Shown: in pieces, positions 34,080 to 43,365 of the stretch | Layout: each line of letters begins with the position of its first letter | Numbering within the stretch: the stretch's first letter is position 1 | Origin: Methylotenera sp. | GTDB taxonomy: Bacteria > Pseudomonadota > Gammaproteobacteria > Burkholderiales > Methylophilaceae | Assembly: GCF_029946165.1 (NCBI RefSeq) | Contig: NZ_JAQSDZ010000006.1 | Coordinates: 186,001-250,000 of the forward strand | DNA: 64,000 bases | Direction: 5' to 3' | Notes under the pieces: model-generated | Seen by the model: only the letters and a program-made list of their open reading frames with translations | Told to the model about the DNA's origin: nothing | Database searches by the model: none | Program-made: the position numbers and the translations under genes

Positions 34080-35309
34080 ATGCATATTTTTACTCGTCAC
34101 CATCATGCTTTTCTCAAATTATTGTCTTTCCGCATCCTCATGGTATTGGCTTACCAAATTATGGCAGTGGCTGTTGGTTGGCATATTTATGAAATCACCC
34201 ACGACCCGCTTGCACTTGGCTTAATTGGTTTAGCTGAAGTAGTGCCGTATTTTATTTGCGCACTATTTGCCGGGCATGCAGTGGATCATTATTGCTCACG
34301 TCGATTTTTTGGTACTTTAGCTGCTATTAGCTTAGGTATAAATGCACTCACACTTACCGCATTAACCATGGGTTTAATCGGTGATACTGCGACTGCTAGT
34401 TACTGGATTTATGGCTCTATCATGCTGACGGGTATAGAACGTGCTTTTATTGCCCCTAGCTACAGCACTCTATTTGCACTTATTTTGGCGCGTAAGGAAT
34501 ACGCCAAAGCCTCGGCCATTGGTAGCTCTGTTTTTCAAGCTGGGCTAATTATCGGCCCTGCGATTGGCGGTTTGCTGGTTGGTTTTGCGAGTAAAACCTT
34601 TGCTTACTCAATGGCGGCTACTTTATGTTTGGCGGCTGCCATTGCTATGCGCTCTATTAAAATTGACGAACCACCTGCAGCAACTAATAGCCTGCCTGTT
34701 TTTAAAAGCATTGCCGAAGGCTTGCGCTTTGTATTTAGTAATCAAATTATTTGGGGCGCGCTTGCGCTTGATATGTTCGCTGTACTCTTTGGCGGCGCGG
34801 TTGCCATGTTACCCGCGTTTATCCATGATGTTTATCATTACGGACCAGAGGCGCTAGGAATATTGAGGTCTGCGCCAGCAATTGGTTCAATAATGACAGG
34901 CATCTGGTTATCGCGAAACCCAATCAATCTTCATGCAGGGCGTTGGCTGTTAGCTTCAGTGGCTGGGTTTGGGTTATGTATTATTGGTTTTGGATTAAGT
35001 AGCTACATTTGGATGGCTTGCGCAATGCTAGTGCTTTCTGGCATTTTTGACGGCGTTTCTGTGGTGATGCGCACCACTATTTTGCAGCTTGCTATGCCCG
35101 ATGCCATGCGTGGCCGAGTGTCTGCGATTAACGGTATATTTATTGGCTCATCAAATGAATTGGGCGCTTTTGAATCTGGGTTAGCGGCGCGTTTATTAGG
35201 CTTAGTGCCATCCGTCATATTTGGCGGGATGATGACTTTGGGCATAGTCGCTGTAACGGCTAAAGTTGCACCACAATTGAGAAAGTTAGAACTGCACCAA
35301 TTGCATTAA
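34080..35309 (+). CDS. MFS transporter, MFS_3/EntS-like exporter
   Basis: A 409-residue major facilitator with 10-12 membrane helices. The N-terminus LLSFRILMVLAYQIMAVAVGWHIYEITHDPLALGLIGLAE (quoted in part) resembles EntS-type siderophore or drug exporters, and the cytoplasmic 2-3 loop AGHAVDHYCSRRF has the MFS basic motif. The later DAMRGRVSAINGIFIGSSNELG is also typical of the MFS_3 family. Substrate unknown; no siderophore synthesis genes are nearby. Confidence 0.85.
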   Translation: MHIFTRHHHAFLKLLSFRILMVLAYQIMAVAVGWHIYEITHDPLALGLIGLAEVVPYFICALFAGHAVDHYCSRRFFGTLAAISLGINALTLTALTMGLIGDTATASYWIYGSIMLTGIERAFIAPSYSTLFALILARKEYAKASAIGSSVFQAGLIIGPAIGGLLVGFASKTFAYSMAATLCLAAAIAMRSIKIDEPPAATNSLPVFKSIAEGLRFVFSNQIIWGALALDMFAVLFGGAVAMLPAFIHDVYHYGPEALGILRSAPAIGSIMTGIWLSRNPINLHAGRWLLASVAGFGLCIIGFGLSSYIWMACAMLVLSGIFDGVSVVMRTTILQLAMPDAMRGRVSAINGIFIGSSNELGAFESGLAARLLGLVPSVIFGGMMTLGIVAVTAKVAPQLRKLELHQLH

Positions 35310-35539
35310 CCTCTATAACTCCCAATATTTTTTAGTCGTGCATTTCTCATTGCATGACTAAATTAATAATTTCCGTCATCTCTTAGGTATGTAGCCATAA
35401 GAGTCAAACCCTATTCCTAGTTAGAATAATTAATTTTGTACCAATTAGTATAAATATATTTGACAAACCATTTCATGTGCCCTATTATTTATTTACCACT
35501 CGGTATTAAATTAACGCATTCCACATAAAAGGACTCAAA

Positions 35540-36271
35540 ATGGAAACAAAAGTAGCATTTATCACTGGCGCTAATCGCGGCTTAGGTTTTGAAACAGCTA
35601 AAGGTTTAGGCGAACTCGGTATAACTCTAGTACTCGGCGTACGTGACATGGCAAAAGGCGCAGCGGCAGTTAAAGAACTGCAGACGCTAGGCTATCAAGC
35701 TACAGCCATACATTACGATGCAAGCCAAGCTAAATCAGCAGATGAAGCGTTTGAGTATTTAAACACCCACTATGGCAAATTGGATATTTTGGTGAATAAC
35801 GCAGGCATTTTGCAAGAAACACTGTTGGCCAACAACAGTAGTTCTGTGAGCATTCAAGTATTGCAAGCAACCTTTCAAACCAATCTATTTGCCGTGATAG
35901 ACCTGACACAAAAACTATTGCCACTGATCAAAAAGGCACCCGCGGGACGCATTGTAAATCTCTCCAGCATTTTGGCATCACTCACTTTACATAGCATGCC
36001 AGATTCACCAATAGAACCAGCAAAAGCCTTTGCCTATAACGCATCTAAAACTGCATTAAATGCTTACACAGTGCATTTAGCACATGAGTTACGTGACACG
36101 AATATCAAGGTTAATTCTGCACATCCTGGCTGGGTAAAAACTGAACTTGGCGGAAGCCATGCGCCTATGGAGTTAGCGGAGGGTGGAAAAACCAGTGTGC
36201 TGTTAGCAACACTCGCAAATGATGGTGCTAGTGGCAGTTTCTCTCATCTAGGTGAAAACTTACCTTGGTAG
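35540..36271 (+). CDS. Short-chain dehydrogenase/reductase
   Basis: A 243-residue classical SDR. Cofactor motif TGANRGLG (TGxxxGxG) is at residues 9-16, NNAG at about 87-90, the catalytic serine in NLSSILA and the active pair YNASK near residue 168. PGWVKTELGG closes the substrate loop. It resembles plant-type carbonyl reductases that use NADPH. A GGACTCAAAATG start gives a modest ribosome-binding site. It stands alone, so the substrate is unknown. Confidence 0.9.
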   Translation: METKVAFITGANRGLGFETAKGLGELGITLVLGVRDMAKGAAAVKELQTLGYQATAIHYDASQAKSADEAFEYLNTHYGKLDILVNNAGILQETLLANNSSSVSIQVLQATFQTNLFAVIDLTQKLLPLIKKAPAGRIVNLSSILASLTLHSMPDSPIEPAKAFAYNASKTALNAYTVHLAHELRDTNIKVNSAHPGWVKTELGGSHAPMELAEGGKTSVLLATLANDGASGSFSHLGENLPW

Positions 36272-36280
36272 TCAATTGAT

Positions 36281-36315
36281 GTGGGGGTTGTAGTGCAGCT
36301 CTACAATCTACCCAC
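36281..36315. terminator. Hairpin after the SDR gene, possible terminator
   Basis: GTGGG...CCCAC outer arms enclose TTGTAG / CTACAA, 10 bp after the SDR stop. No T-run follows, so termination is uncertain. The rest of the gap up to the next small ORF shows nothing recognisable. Confidence 0.4.
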
Positions 36316-36568
36316 CGCTCAGTCTTAGTTTATTTCTAAACCCGCTTTGCACAAACATGCTCGCGGGCTTATTTTACTTCCATAAATTGAGCTAATAATC
36401 GGCGTGTTTTCCTTGAATCGATTGCCGCAATTATTTGTTATTGTTTACTTACAGTTCAAGCACCAATCTGCCCTAAAGTTTGCGCTTTAACTTGCCGATG
36501 TATTAGTAACAGTATGGAAATTATCAAAATAGGAAAGATCCGAATGTAGCTTATAAGCGAGGTGTGAA

Positions 36569-36733
36569 ATGATTATTTATCAAGTGGTAGACGAAGAAAA
36601 CAAGCTAGTGAGTGAGCACTCACAACTTGAAATAGCAATGCACAGCGCAGAAGACTGGACCGTGTGGTATGAAGATCACTACTATCATGTGGAAGAAGTG
36701 ACCTTTCAAGAGGCGCACGAGAGTCTAGGCTAA
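36569..36733 (+). CDS. Small acidic protein of unknown function (54 aa)
   Basis: Begins MIIYQVVDEENKLVSEHSQL and continues with AEDWTVWYEDHYYHVEEVTF, ending SLG. It is rich in acidic and aromatic residues. GCGAGGTG precedes the ATG by a few bases. No signal peptide or membrane segment. No family recognised. The regular composition and a ribosome-binding site support it as a real gene. Confidence 0.55.
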   Translation: MIIYQVVDEENKLVSEHSQLEIAMHSAEDWTVWYEDHYYHVEEVTFQEAHESLG

Positions 36734-36803
36734 AATTGCTTTTTAAAATGTTATCCCTGCAGATCGTATGTCACATGAATAATCTACAGCTTAAAAACTG
36801 ACC

Positions 36804-36920
36804 TTACTTTTTGAGTGTGCTCGATTTTGTTGGAATAACAGAGCCTGAAGGCACTACGACATCTTTGCTCTTCTTAGGTTTTTTGGTTTCTTTATTACTT
36901 TTAATTTGACCTTTAGCCAT
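36804..36920 (-). CDS. Small lysine-rich protein (38 aa)
   Basis: Begins MAKGQIKSNKETKKPKKSKD and ends SSTLKK, with AGGAG 8 bases before the ATG. Nearly identical-looking MAKGQxKSNKExKKPK proteins are widespread hypothetical small proteins in proteobacteria (recalled, not searched). Composition suggests a disordered, nucleic-acid- or ribosome-associated peptide. Function unknown. Confidence 0.65.
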   Translation of the reverse strand: MAKGQIKSNKETKKPKKSKDVVVPSGSVIPTKSSTLKK

Positions 36921-37171
36921 GATAGTTCTCCTAACGTTAAATATAGCTTCATCATAAGCTAATGCGTAAAGTTAAGTGGATTATTTTTTATCCAGTTTTA
37001 ACTCGGATATCAAAAAGAGACTTCATAAGCCTAAAAAACACCAAGCAAAAAATTTCCATCATTGATGCACTGGTAATCAATCCCATTGATTAAATAACAA
37101 TATTATAAAAGTTTGCTTAATGTTAAGCGTATGATTTACAGTTAACTCAACTTTTATTTTAGGAAATTATT

Positions 37172-37678
37172 ATGCTCAATATGTATGAAATAGCCATTCC
37201 ACCTTTGGATCGGGCATTAAGTAATCTAACATCCATTCTAAAAATTGGTGAAGAACACGCCGATGCTAAAAAAATTGAGCATGCTATTTTTCTCAACGCA
37301 CGACTCTTCCCCGATATGTATCCGCTAATTCGCCAAGTGCAAATCGCCACGGATATGAGCAAGGGTGCCGCAGCAAGGCTAGCTAGACTTGAGGTACCAA
37401 AATTTGAGGACAACGAAAGCACTTTTGCAGACCTGTATACGCGTATTGCCAAAACCATTGCATTTTTGGATACAGTAGATTCTGCGCAATTAGAAGGCAG
37501 TGAGTCTCGCGAGGTAATAGTTAATGTGCGTAAAATCGATTTGAAATTTAGCGGGCAAGATTACTTATTAAAATGGGTGAACCCAAATGTGTATTTTCAC
37601 ATCACTACCTGCTACAACATCTTACGTCACAATGGTGTCGAACTCGGGAAACCTGATTTTCTAGGCTCAATAAATTAA
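37172..37678 (+). CDS. DUF1993 family protein
   Basis: A 168-residue helical protein of the DUF1993 family (DinB-like four-helix bundle). Characteristic pieces are MYEIAIPPLDRALSNLTSIL at the start, LNARLFPDMYPLIRQVQIA in the middle and NVYFHITTCYNILRHNGVEL near the end, where a His could be a metal ligand. GxPDFLGS closes the family pattern. TAGGAAATTATT precedes the ATG. No enzymatic role is established. Confidence 0.85.
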   Translation: MLNMYEIAIPPLDRALSNLTSILKIGEEHADAKKIEHAIFLNARLFPDMYPLIRQVQIATDMSKGAAARLARLEVPKFEDNESTFADLYTRIAKTIAFLDTVDSAQLEGSESREVIVNVRKIDLKFSGQDYLLKWVNPNVYFHITTCYNILRHNGVELGKPDFLGSIN

Positions 37679-37829
37679 TAAATATGCAAATTCATCGATA
37701 TCAGACGCATGAATTGAAATAAATTGAAACAACTTTTTTACAAATTATGACAACCAAAACAAAACGTATCTGGAACAATTCGCATATTCTGATTTCTCAG
37801 CTATAAATTTTTTGAATATGGAGTTTAGT

Positions 37830-38066
37830 TTGAAACTTAACCTGATTGTTTTAGCGCTAGCGATTTCTTCACAAAGCGCGCTTGCTTACCAATGTAATAC
37901 CGTGATGGGTGGTTGCCCAACTGACACTAGCGTTGCTACTTCTACCCATATGCGCTCAGACCTTGGAGTTAAAGTTGCCCCTCCAGCAAAAGCTGCCGTT
38001 GCGCCTTCAAAAACAGGTGGTACGGGTAGCACAGGTACAGCAGCCAAATTACCAGCAAAAAAATAA
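37830..38066 (+). CDS. Small secreted protein, Ala/Thr/Lys-rich
   Basis: A 78-residue protein with a clear signal peptide (KLNLIVLALAISSQSALA) and a mature part with two cysteines (YQCNTVMGGCPTD) and a low-complexity tail of Ala, Gly, Thr and Lys. A TTG at 37830 has GGAG 6 bases upstream and gives an ideal signal peptide; an in-frame ATG at 37818 has no ribosome-binding site. Function unknown. Confidence 0.65.
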   Translation: MKLNLIVLALAISSQSALAYQCNTVMGGCPTDTSVATSTHMRSDLGVKVAPPAKAAVAPSKTGGTGSTGTAAKLPAKK

Positions 38067-38130
38067 TGAAACGGGCGGCTTATTACAAGCCGCTTAGTAT
38101 TTCAAACATGAATTAATTCCCGCAGAATAG

Positions 38131-38168
38131 AAAAAATCCCTACAAGCTAATGCTTGTAGGGATTTTTT
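38131..38168. terminator. Bidirectional terminator between secreted-protein gene and tRNA-Asp
   Basis: ATCCCTACAAGC and GCTTGTAGGGAT form a 12-bp stem with a TAAT loop, flanked by A and T runs. It serves the convergent tRNA gene and the plus-strand gene. Confidence 0.9.
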
Positions 38169-38170
38169 AT

Positions 38171-38247
38171 TGGCGGAGCGGACGGGACTCGAACCCGCGA
38201 CCCCCTGCGTGACAGGCAGGTATTCTAACCAACTGAACTACCACTCC
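38171..38247 (-). tRNA. tRNA-Asp (GTC)
   Basis: 77 nt on the minus strand with encoded CCA. Acceptor GGAGTGG / CCGCTCC with discriminator G, anticodon loop CTGTCAC with GTC, and T-arm GGGTTCGAGTCCC. Confidence 0.96.
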
Positions 38248-38335
38248 AAAAACGATGTGTTTTAATTAAAACACATTTAAACTCGTTTCTCATTTTTTTC
38301 AAAAAGAGAAACGATAGTCACACTTGCAGGATTAC

Positions 38336-38411
38336 TGGTGGGTGCTAACGGGGTCGAACCGCTGACATTCGCCTTGTAAGGGCGACGCTCTACCAACTGA
38401 GCTAAGCACCC
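38336..38411 (-). tRNA. tRNA-Val (TAC)
   Basis: 76 nt on the minus strand with encoded CCA. Acceptor GGGTGCT / AGCACCC, D-arm TAGCTCAGTTGGTAGAGC, anticodon loop CTTACAA with TAC, and T-loop GGTTCGACCC. About 88 bp separate it from tRNA-Asp, so the two may be cotranscribed. Confidence 0.96.
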
Positions 38412-38785
38412 TGCCTGACTAACGAGGTGCGCATATTACATGAAATTTAGAAAAATTTCCAAGCATGATTGAATAAAACTAGAATAATTTGCAATTTCTA
38501 TAATAACTCACCATTTTGATTGAAATTTAGCTAGCACGATCATGATTTACATAGGATTAGCATTAGGGAGCTAATGCTTTGTTTCTTGATGCTAAAGACT
38601 GCATTCCCAATCGAAAACTGGCTTAAGTTTATGATTTCGGCATCACTATTTAAAGATGATTAATCTCTGCAGATTTTCTAACCGACACGAAGATAGACAG
38701 AAAAATGACACCAGTCACGCAACCGAAAATTTAAAAGATTCTTAGGTGGTTAATTGAATGAAGCGGCGAGTATATTCGCCCGCCA
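38412..38785. other. Intergenic region with no recognised gene
   Basis: 374 bp between tRNA-Val and the DUF2721 gene. It must hold the tRNA promoter. A short inverted repeat GCATTAGGGAGCTAATGC at about 38559-38576 is the only structure I see; no ORF has a ribosome-binding site. Confidence 0.5.
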
Positions 38786-39223
38786 TTAATCCTGATTAAA
38801 TGACACAATCACCTCGCGCGAGGCCAGCACAATCTCGCGTAGAAAGCATAGCAGTGCCAAAATCACCGAAAACATAGAGGTGATAAATGCCAGCAACACG
38901 ATATGCGGCATCTTAAAACCAGTCTCGACAGAAATAAACAAAGCCGCAATAGAAACGCATACACTTAAAGCCGCCAGGGTCGCCAAGCCGATCGCCCTTC
39001 TAAGCCATTTAGTGCGTTTTATAACAATCTTAAACTCGTGGCTAAACTTTTCTCGCTTATCACGCGGCATATCATTTAACAACCGCGCACGGTCTATAGA
39101 TCGCCCCAAGCGGCCAATCAATACACCGAGAATTGAGCCAATACCCGTCAGTAGAAATACAGGTGCAACTGCATCGCGGATGGCCTCAGACACGGCGTGA
39201 ATTTCGGTGATATTGGCAATCAT
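38786..39223 (-). CDS. DUF2721 family membrane protein
   Basis: A 145-residue protein with three hydrophobic segments: residues 18-40 (APVFLLTGIGSILGVLIGRL), 80-98 and 105-130. The basic stretch RLGRSIDRARLLNDM after the first helix is the DUF2721 hallmark. It is probably an inner-membrane protein of unknown function. It is monocistronic, upstream of tRNA-Val on the same strand. Confidence 0.82.
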   Translation of the reverse strand: MIANITEIHAVSEAIRDAVAPVFLLTGIGSILGVLIGRLGRSIDRARLLNDMPRDKREKFSHEFKIVIKRTKWLRRAIGLATLAALSVCVSIAALFISVETGFKMPHIVLLAFITSMFSVILALLCFLREIVLASREVIVSFNQD

Positions 39224-39433
39224 GATTGTTGAGTTGTACTCGGCAAAGAAGGGGGAATATTTAATAAATCCACGAAATGGAATTTAGCCCTAATTCCCAA
39301 GCCAGTCAATTTATATATAGGAGTAAATTTATCTACACGGACAAAAACAGAAAAGGAGCCGAAGCTCCTTTTTTGCTAATTGGGGTTTGCCACCAATTAT
39401 TAAAACTATGTAAATTTAAAACTTATATAAATT

Positions 39434-39510
39434 TGGTCGGCGTGGAGAGATTCGAACTCCCGACATCCTGCTCCCAAAGCAGGCGCGCTACCAGGCTACG
39501 CTACACGCCG
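39434..39510 (-). tRNA. tRNA-Pro (TGG)
   Basis: 77 nt on the minus strand with encoded CCA. Acceptor CGGCGTG / CACGCCG, D-arm containing AGCCTGGTAGCGCG, anticodon loop TTTGGGA with TGG, and T-arm GGGAGTTCGAATCTCTC. Confidence 0.96.
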
Positions 39511-39676
39511 AAGGCCGGCACTATACTTATAACAGCTGCCAACGTCAAGACCCTGGATTTAATTAATATAAAAAAGATTTGCCCTCAATCAATCCCACCT
39601 TGAGCTAAATCACCAAAAGCGTATGATGTTATAGTGAGAAATTAAATTTAACGGTAGGGAAAGGGAAAATATCATC

Positions 39677-39856
39677 ATGGCCAATGACTCAAAAGACCGT
39701 AAATTTAACGAGCATGTCAAAGCGATTGAAGAGCACAAATCCATGCTAGATAAACTTCATTTAGAAAGTGACATAGATTTAGCAAAAGCTAAATCCTCGC
39801 TTGAAAATATTGCCATAACATTGGAAGAGTACTTAAAAGTTATTGGGGTTCCATAG
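39677..39856 (+). CDS. Small helical protein, YdcH-like (59 aa)
   Basis: Begins MANDSKDRKFNEHVKAIEEH and continues as charged helix (MLDKLHLESDIDLAKAKSSL, then a second amphipathic segment). This is the helix-turn-helix bundle look of DUF465/YdcH-type small proteins, but the match is only by general pattern. A weak ribosome-binding site precedes the ATG. Function unknown. Confidence 0.5.
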   Translation: MANDSKDRKFNEHVKAIEEHKSMLDKLHLESDIDLAKAKSSLENIAITLEEYLKVIGVP

Positions 39857-39905
39857 TTATTTTGATCATTCATGGCCTCTGAATAACACCAAACAAGACT
39901 TAGGC

Positions 39906-42900
39906 CTATTGATGCTCTCTCCCCTTGTTGCTATTCTTCATTAACTCTGCTTCTAAGGCCTCTACAGGCATAGGCTTGCCGAAAAAGTAACCCTGAAATG
40001 CTTTGCATCCCAGTTTAATTAAGTGTTGCTGCTGCTCTTTAGTCTCTACGCCTTCTGCTATTACATCCATATCAAATTGCGCAGCCATAGTAGTCACCAT
40101 TTGAATAAGAAAGCTATCTTTAGTGCTTTCAAGTGCATTTATGATAAAACTACGATCCATTTTCAGTTGATTAAAAGGCAATCTCCTCAAATAACTCAAA
40201 GAAGAATAACCCGTGCCAAAGTCGTCCATGGATAAAATAAATCCAAGCGCTTTCAATTGTTCCATTTTAGCTATAGCATCCTGCATATCTCCAATCACTA
40301 TGCTTTCGGTGAGTTCCAACTTTAGCTTATTTGGAGAAACTCCGTAGCGATAAGTAATCGTTCTTACATCATCAACAAAAGTGCTTTGCTGGAAATGATA
40401 GGCGCTAATATTGATGGCTATAGATAAACCACTAGCAATATCTGTAGTTTCCCAAACCTTAAGTTGTGCACAGGCTGTTTCCAGTACCCATTTCTCAATG
40501 GCTACAATCAAACGGATCTCTTCAGCAAGTGGGATGAACTCCATTGGATACACGAGTCCTCGTTCAGGGTGAATCCAGCGTATTAATGCTTCAACCCCCA
40601 CTGGATGAGCATTACTGTCGACTTGAAGTTGGTAAAATAGTCTAAATTCATTATTTGGTAATGCCTTTAGCAATGAGTGCTCTAATGCAACGCGCGCATC
40701 CAATGCTAGCTGCATGGCTGGATCAAAAAATCTCTGCGTATTTCGACCTGCTTTCTTGGCCTCATACATCGCCATATCGGCCTGAGTGAGTAATGCTTTG
40801 CGATTGCTCTCTCGACCATGAAACATCGTCATGCCTATGCTTGCTGAGGTGTAATACTCAAAGCCTTCAAGCAAAAAAGGTGAATTAAAAGCTAACACTA
40901 TTTTGTCACATACTTTTTGGATACTTAACGCAGTCAAATCAGCTTTGTCACTAATATTTTCTAACATGATAATAAATTCATCGCCACCAAAACGAGCAAC
41001 AGTATCACTTTCACGCAAACACGCTTTTAATCTCTCTGCGATCTGAATAACTAGCAAATCACCGTAATGATGCCCTTTGGTGTCGTTAAGATGCTTGAAG
41101 TGGTCGATATCAAGATATAACAATGCACCATACTGACTATTGCGTGCACTTGCCACTAGCGCATGGTCTAGCCTATCGATCATTAAGCGTCGATTAGGAA
41201 GCTTAGAGAGTGAGTCATAGAAAGCAAGATTATAAATCTCCTCCTCTGACTTCTTACGCTCACTTATGTCGAGGAAACTTCCTACATAATGACTGACATT
41301 TCCAGTAGCATCACTAACAGCAGAGATTGAAAGTAATTTTGGGTATATCTGATTATCTTTGTGTTTATCCCAAACTTCTCCTTGCCAGAAGCCTTCACTT
41401 TCTAGCTTTTCATACATTACCTGATAAAAGCTCTCATCGTGATATCCAGAGCTGAACATAGAAGGTTTATTTCCAACCGCTTCCTCAGCAGTAAATCCGG
41501 TAATCTTAGTAAACGCTTTATTAATGCGTAAAATGTTTCCTTCCGCGTCGGTAACAATAATAGCCTCTTGAGAGTCGAATGTAGTAGCTGCTAATTGAAT
41601 CTCTTTCTCTACAAGTTTTCGCTCACTGATATCACGAACAAATGCAAAGTTGTACTCCATGCCCTCATATGCGATATAATTAGCTGAAACTTCAGCTGAA
41701 AAAGTACTACCGTCTTTGCGCTTTTGCACTGTTTCAAATGAAAGTGATTTTAAATTACGTAATATCCTCCAATGCTTAGGCCACTCATCTTTGTTATAAA
41801 GAATATCTATATCAGACACTCCTAACATCCTCAGTTCCTCAGCCGAGTAACCCAAGTTTCGACATGCAACCTCATTAGCATACAAGACCCTACCTTCGGC
41901 ATCTAGCTGATAAACTGCCACAGAAGACTGGTCAATAGCAAATTGGGTGAGTAAAAGATTCTTTTCGGTCTGTTTGCGAAGAGTAATGTCTTGTACTGAA
42001 CAAAAAACTAGCTCTTCAGTTTCAAATGTGAAGTAATTAGCGGTCACTTCGACAGGAAAAATCGAGCCATCTTTACGGCGGTGGCGCGACTCAAAAATAG
42101 CCAACTCATTTTGTTTAATGTAATCAAAGATGGGGGCGATCGTTTCTTGAGTCTGATCTGGGTCAAAATCCCAAATATACTTTCCAAGTAATTCATCCTT
42201 AGCATATCCAAGACTGTGAGATGCAAAATCGTTTGCCAATCTAACATTACCGCTGGATCCGATCCAAAAAAAGGCATATTTACTCTTTTCAATGGCCGTA
42301 ATTGCGAGAAGAAGATTTTTTTGCATGGCGCGTTGTTCAGCGATGTCTTTAATAAAAGACCATATATAGCCATTGCCCTTCGAATCTGTCAGCATGACTC
42401 CATTAAGAAGAACGGGAACCAAAGCTCCATCCTTACGAATATATTCTTTTTCATACGACCCATATTTGCCCGTCTTTTTTACAGACTCTAGTTGAGCAAT
42501 ATCATTCACCTCATAACTTTTTGGGGTAAGGGTCTTGTAGGAAAGGGTTTTTAGCTCTTCTTTAGAGTAACCGCATATAAGACTAAAGGCGCTATTGGCG
42601 TCAACAATGTTTCCATGTATATCTGTTAGCGCAATTCCCAATGGAGAGTGCTCATAAAGAGTACGTAACTGCTCCTCACATTCCAGTAATTTATTGTTGA
42701 TATTTCTTCGCTCTGTAATATCAACCATGTGAACAATAAAATAGGGCTGTTGCTCATTAAGATTTTTAATAGGTGAGCTAAACACTTCCATAAAAACCAT
42801 ATTCCCATTTTTATGAATATATGTATCTTCAAACGATGATTGAGTTGCGTTTGGTGTAGTTATTCGCTGAATAAATTCTAATTTAGTATTAACTGAGTGA

Positions 42901-43100
42901 TGGGAAGTAATCTCATCGAAAGAAAGGTGGATCATTTCTGAATGACAATATCCTAAAACCTGACAGAGACAGTTATTGACTTTCTCAATACGCCCTTGCA
43001 TGTTTATTAAGCAGGTTCCGATGTTAGCGTTTTCAAAAATATCATCAAATAAATTTGCATATTCTTGGAACGTCTTGCCATTATTCTGGGTAACTTTCAT
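39906..43100 (-). CDS. Multi-PAS GGDEF-EAL c-di-GMP signalling protein
   Basis: A 1064-residue cytoplasmic protein without membrane segments. About five PAS/PAC units span residues 13-640, recognised by repeated ITERRN, IAEQRAMQ, ITLRKQTE, ISERKLVE and ISERKKSE ends. The GGDEF domain is intact (ARFGGDEFIIML, about 703) with an RxxD inhibition site (RESD). The EAL domain has GVEALIRW near 835, the later NISAYHFQQ and MDDFGTGYSSLSYL, and the closing FQGYFFGKPMP, all needed for phosphodiesterase activity. Net direction (synthesis or breakdown) cannot be read. It diverges from the TonB receptor operon, with 265 bp between the two starts. Confidence 0.95.
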   Translation of the reverse strand: MKVTQNNGKTFQEYANLFDDIFENANIGTCLINMQGRIEKVNNCLCQVLGYCHSEMIHLSFDEITSHHSVNTKLEFIQRITTPNATQSSFEDTYIHKNGNMVFMEVFSSPIKNLNEQQPYFIVHMVDITERRNINNKLLECEEQLRTLYEHSPLGIALTDIHGNIVDANSAFSLICGYSKEELKTLSYKTLTPKSYEVNDIAQLESVKKTGKYGSYEKEYIRKDGALVPVLLNGVMLTDSKGNGYIWSFIKDIAEQRAMQKNLLLAITAIEKSKYAFFWIGSSGNVRLANDFASHSLGYAKDELLGKYIWDFDPDQTQETIAPIFDYIKQNELAIFESRHRRKDGSIFPVEVTANYFTFETEELVFCSVQDITLRKQTEKNLLLTQFAIDQSSVAVYQLDAEGRVLYANEVACRNLGYSAEELRMLGVSDIDILYNKDEWPKHWRILRNLKSLSFETVQKRKDGSTFSAEVSANYIAYEGMEYNFAFVRDISERKLVEKEIQLAATTFDSQEAIIVTDAEGNILRINKAFTKITGFTAEEAVGNKPSMFSSGYHDESFYQVMYEKLESEGFWQGEVWDKHKDNQIYPKLLSISAVSDATGNVSHYVGSFLDISERKKSEEEIYNLAFYDSLSKLPNRRLMIDRLDHALVASARNSQYGALLYLDIDHFKHLNDTKGHHYGDLLVIQIAERLKACLRESDTVARFGGDEFIIMLENISDKADLTALSIQKVCDKIVLAFNSPFLLEGFEYYTSASIGMTMFHGRESNRKALLTQADMAMYEAKKAGRNTQRFFDPAMQLALDARVALEHSLLKALPNNEFRLFYQLQVDSNAHPVGVEALIRWIHPERGLVYPMEFIPLAEEIRLIVAIEKWVLETACAQLKVWETTDIASGLSIAINISAYHFQQSTFVDDVRTITYRYGVSPNKLKLELTESIVIGDMQDAIAKMEQLKALGFILSMDDFGTGYSSLSYLRRLPFNQLKMDRSFIINALESTKDSFLIQMVTTMAAQFDMDVIAEGVETKEQQQHLIKLGCKAFQGYFFGKPMPVEALEAELMKNSNKGREHQ

Positions 43101-43365
43101 TATTATTTCATTTAACTCGAGTTGGGTAGTTAAAGTGATTATTACAGAAAATTACAGATAGTTACAACCTAGTTACAATTAAGTATAATCTCTATATAGA
43201 GTACTATTGAAGGGCTAGGGGGCGCACGAAAAAAAGGGGCTTCCTATTGTGGTCGATAATATTAGCGCCTAAATAATCTGCTGGAATTCATGTGGTATAC
43301 AACTTGCATCTTAATAATTAACCTTACGAAATAAACAGTATTGGGCATAAATTAACAGCTAAACT

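Noticed and set aside
36965-37171. Small regulatory RNA in the gap before the DUF1993 gene
   Set aside because: The stretch is AT-rich with no hairpin plus T-run that I can support.
39277-39603. 108-codon plus-strand ORF containing VERFELPTSCSQSRRATRLRYTP
   Set aside because: It reads antisense through tRNA-Pro at 39434-39510; this peptide is the well-known false protein made by translating the opposite strand of that tRNA.
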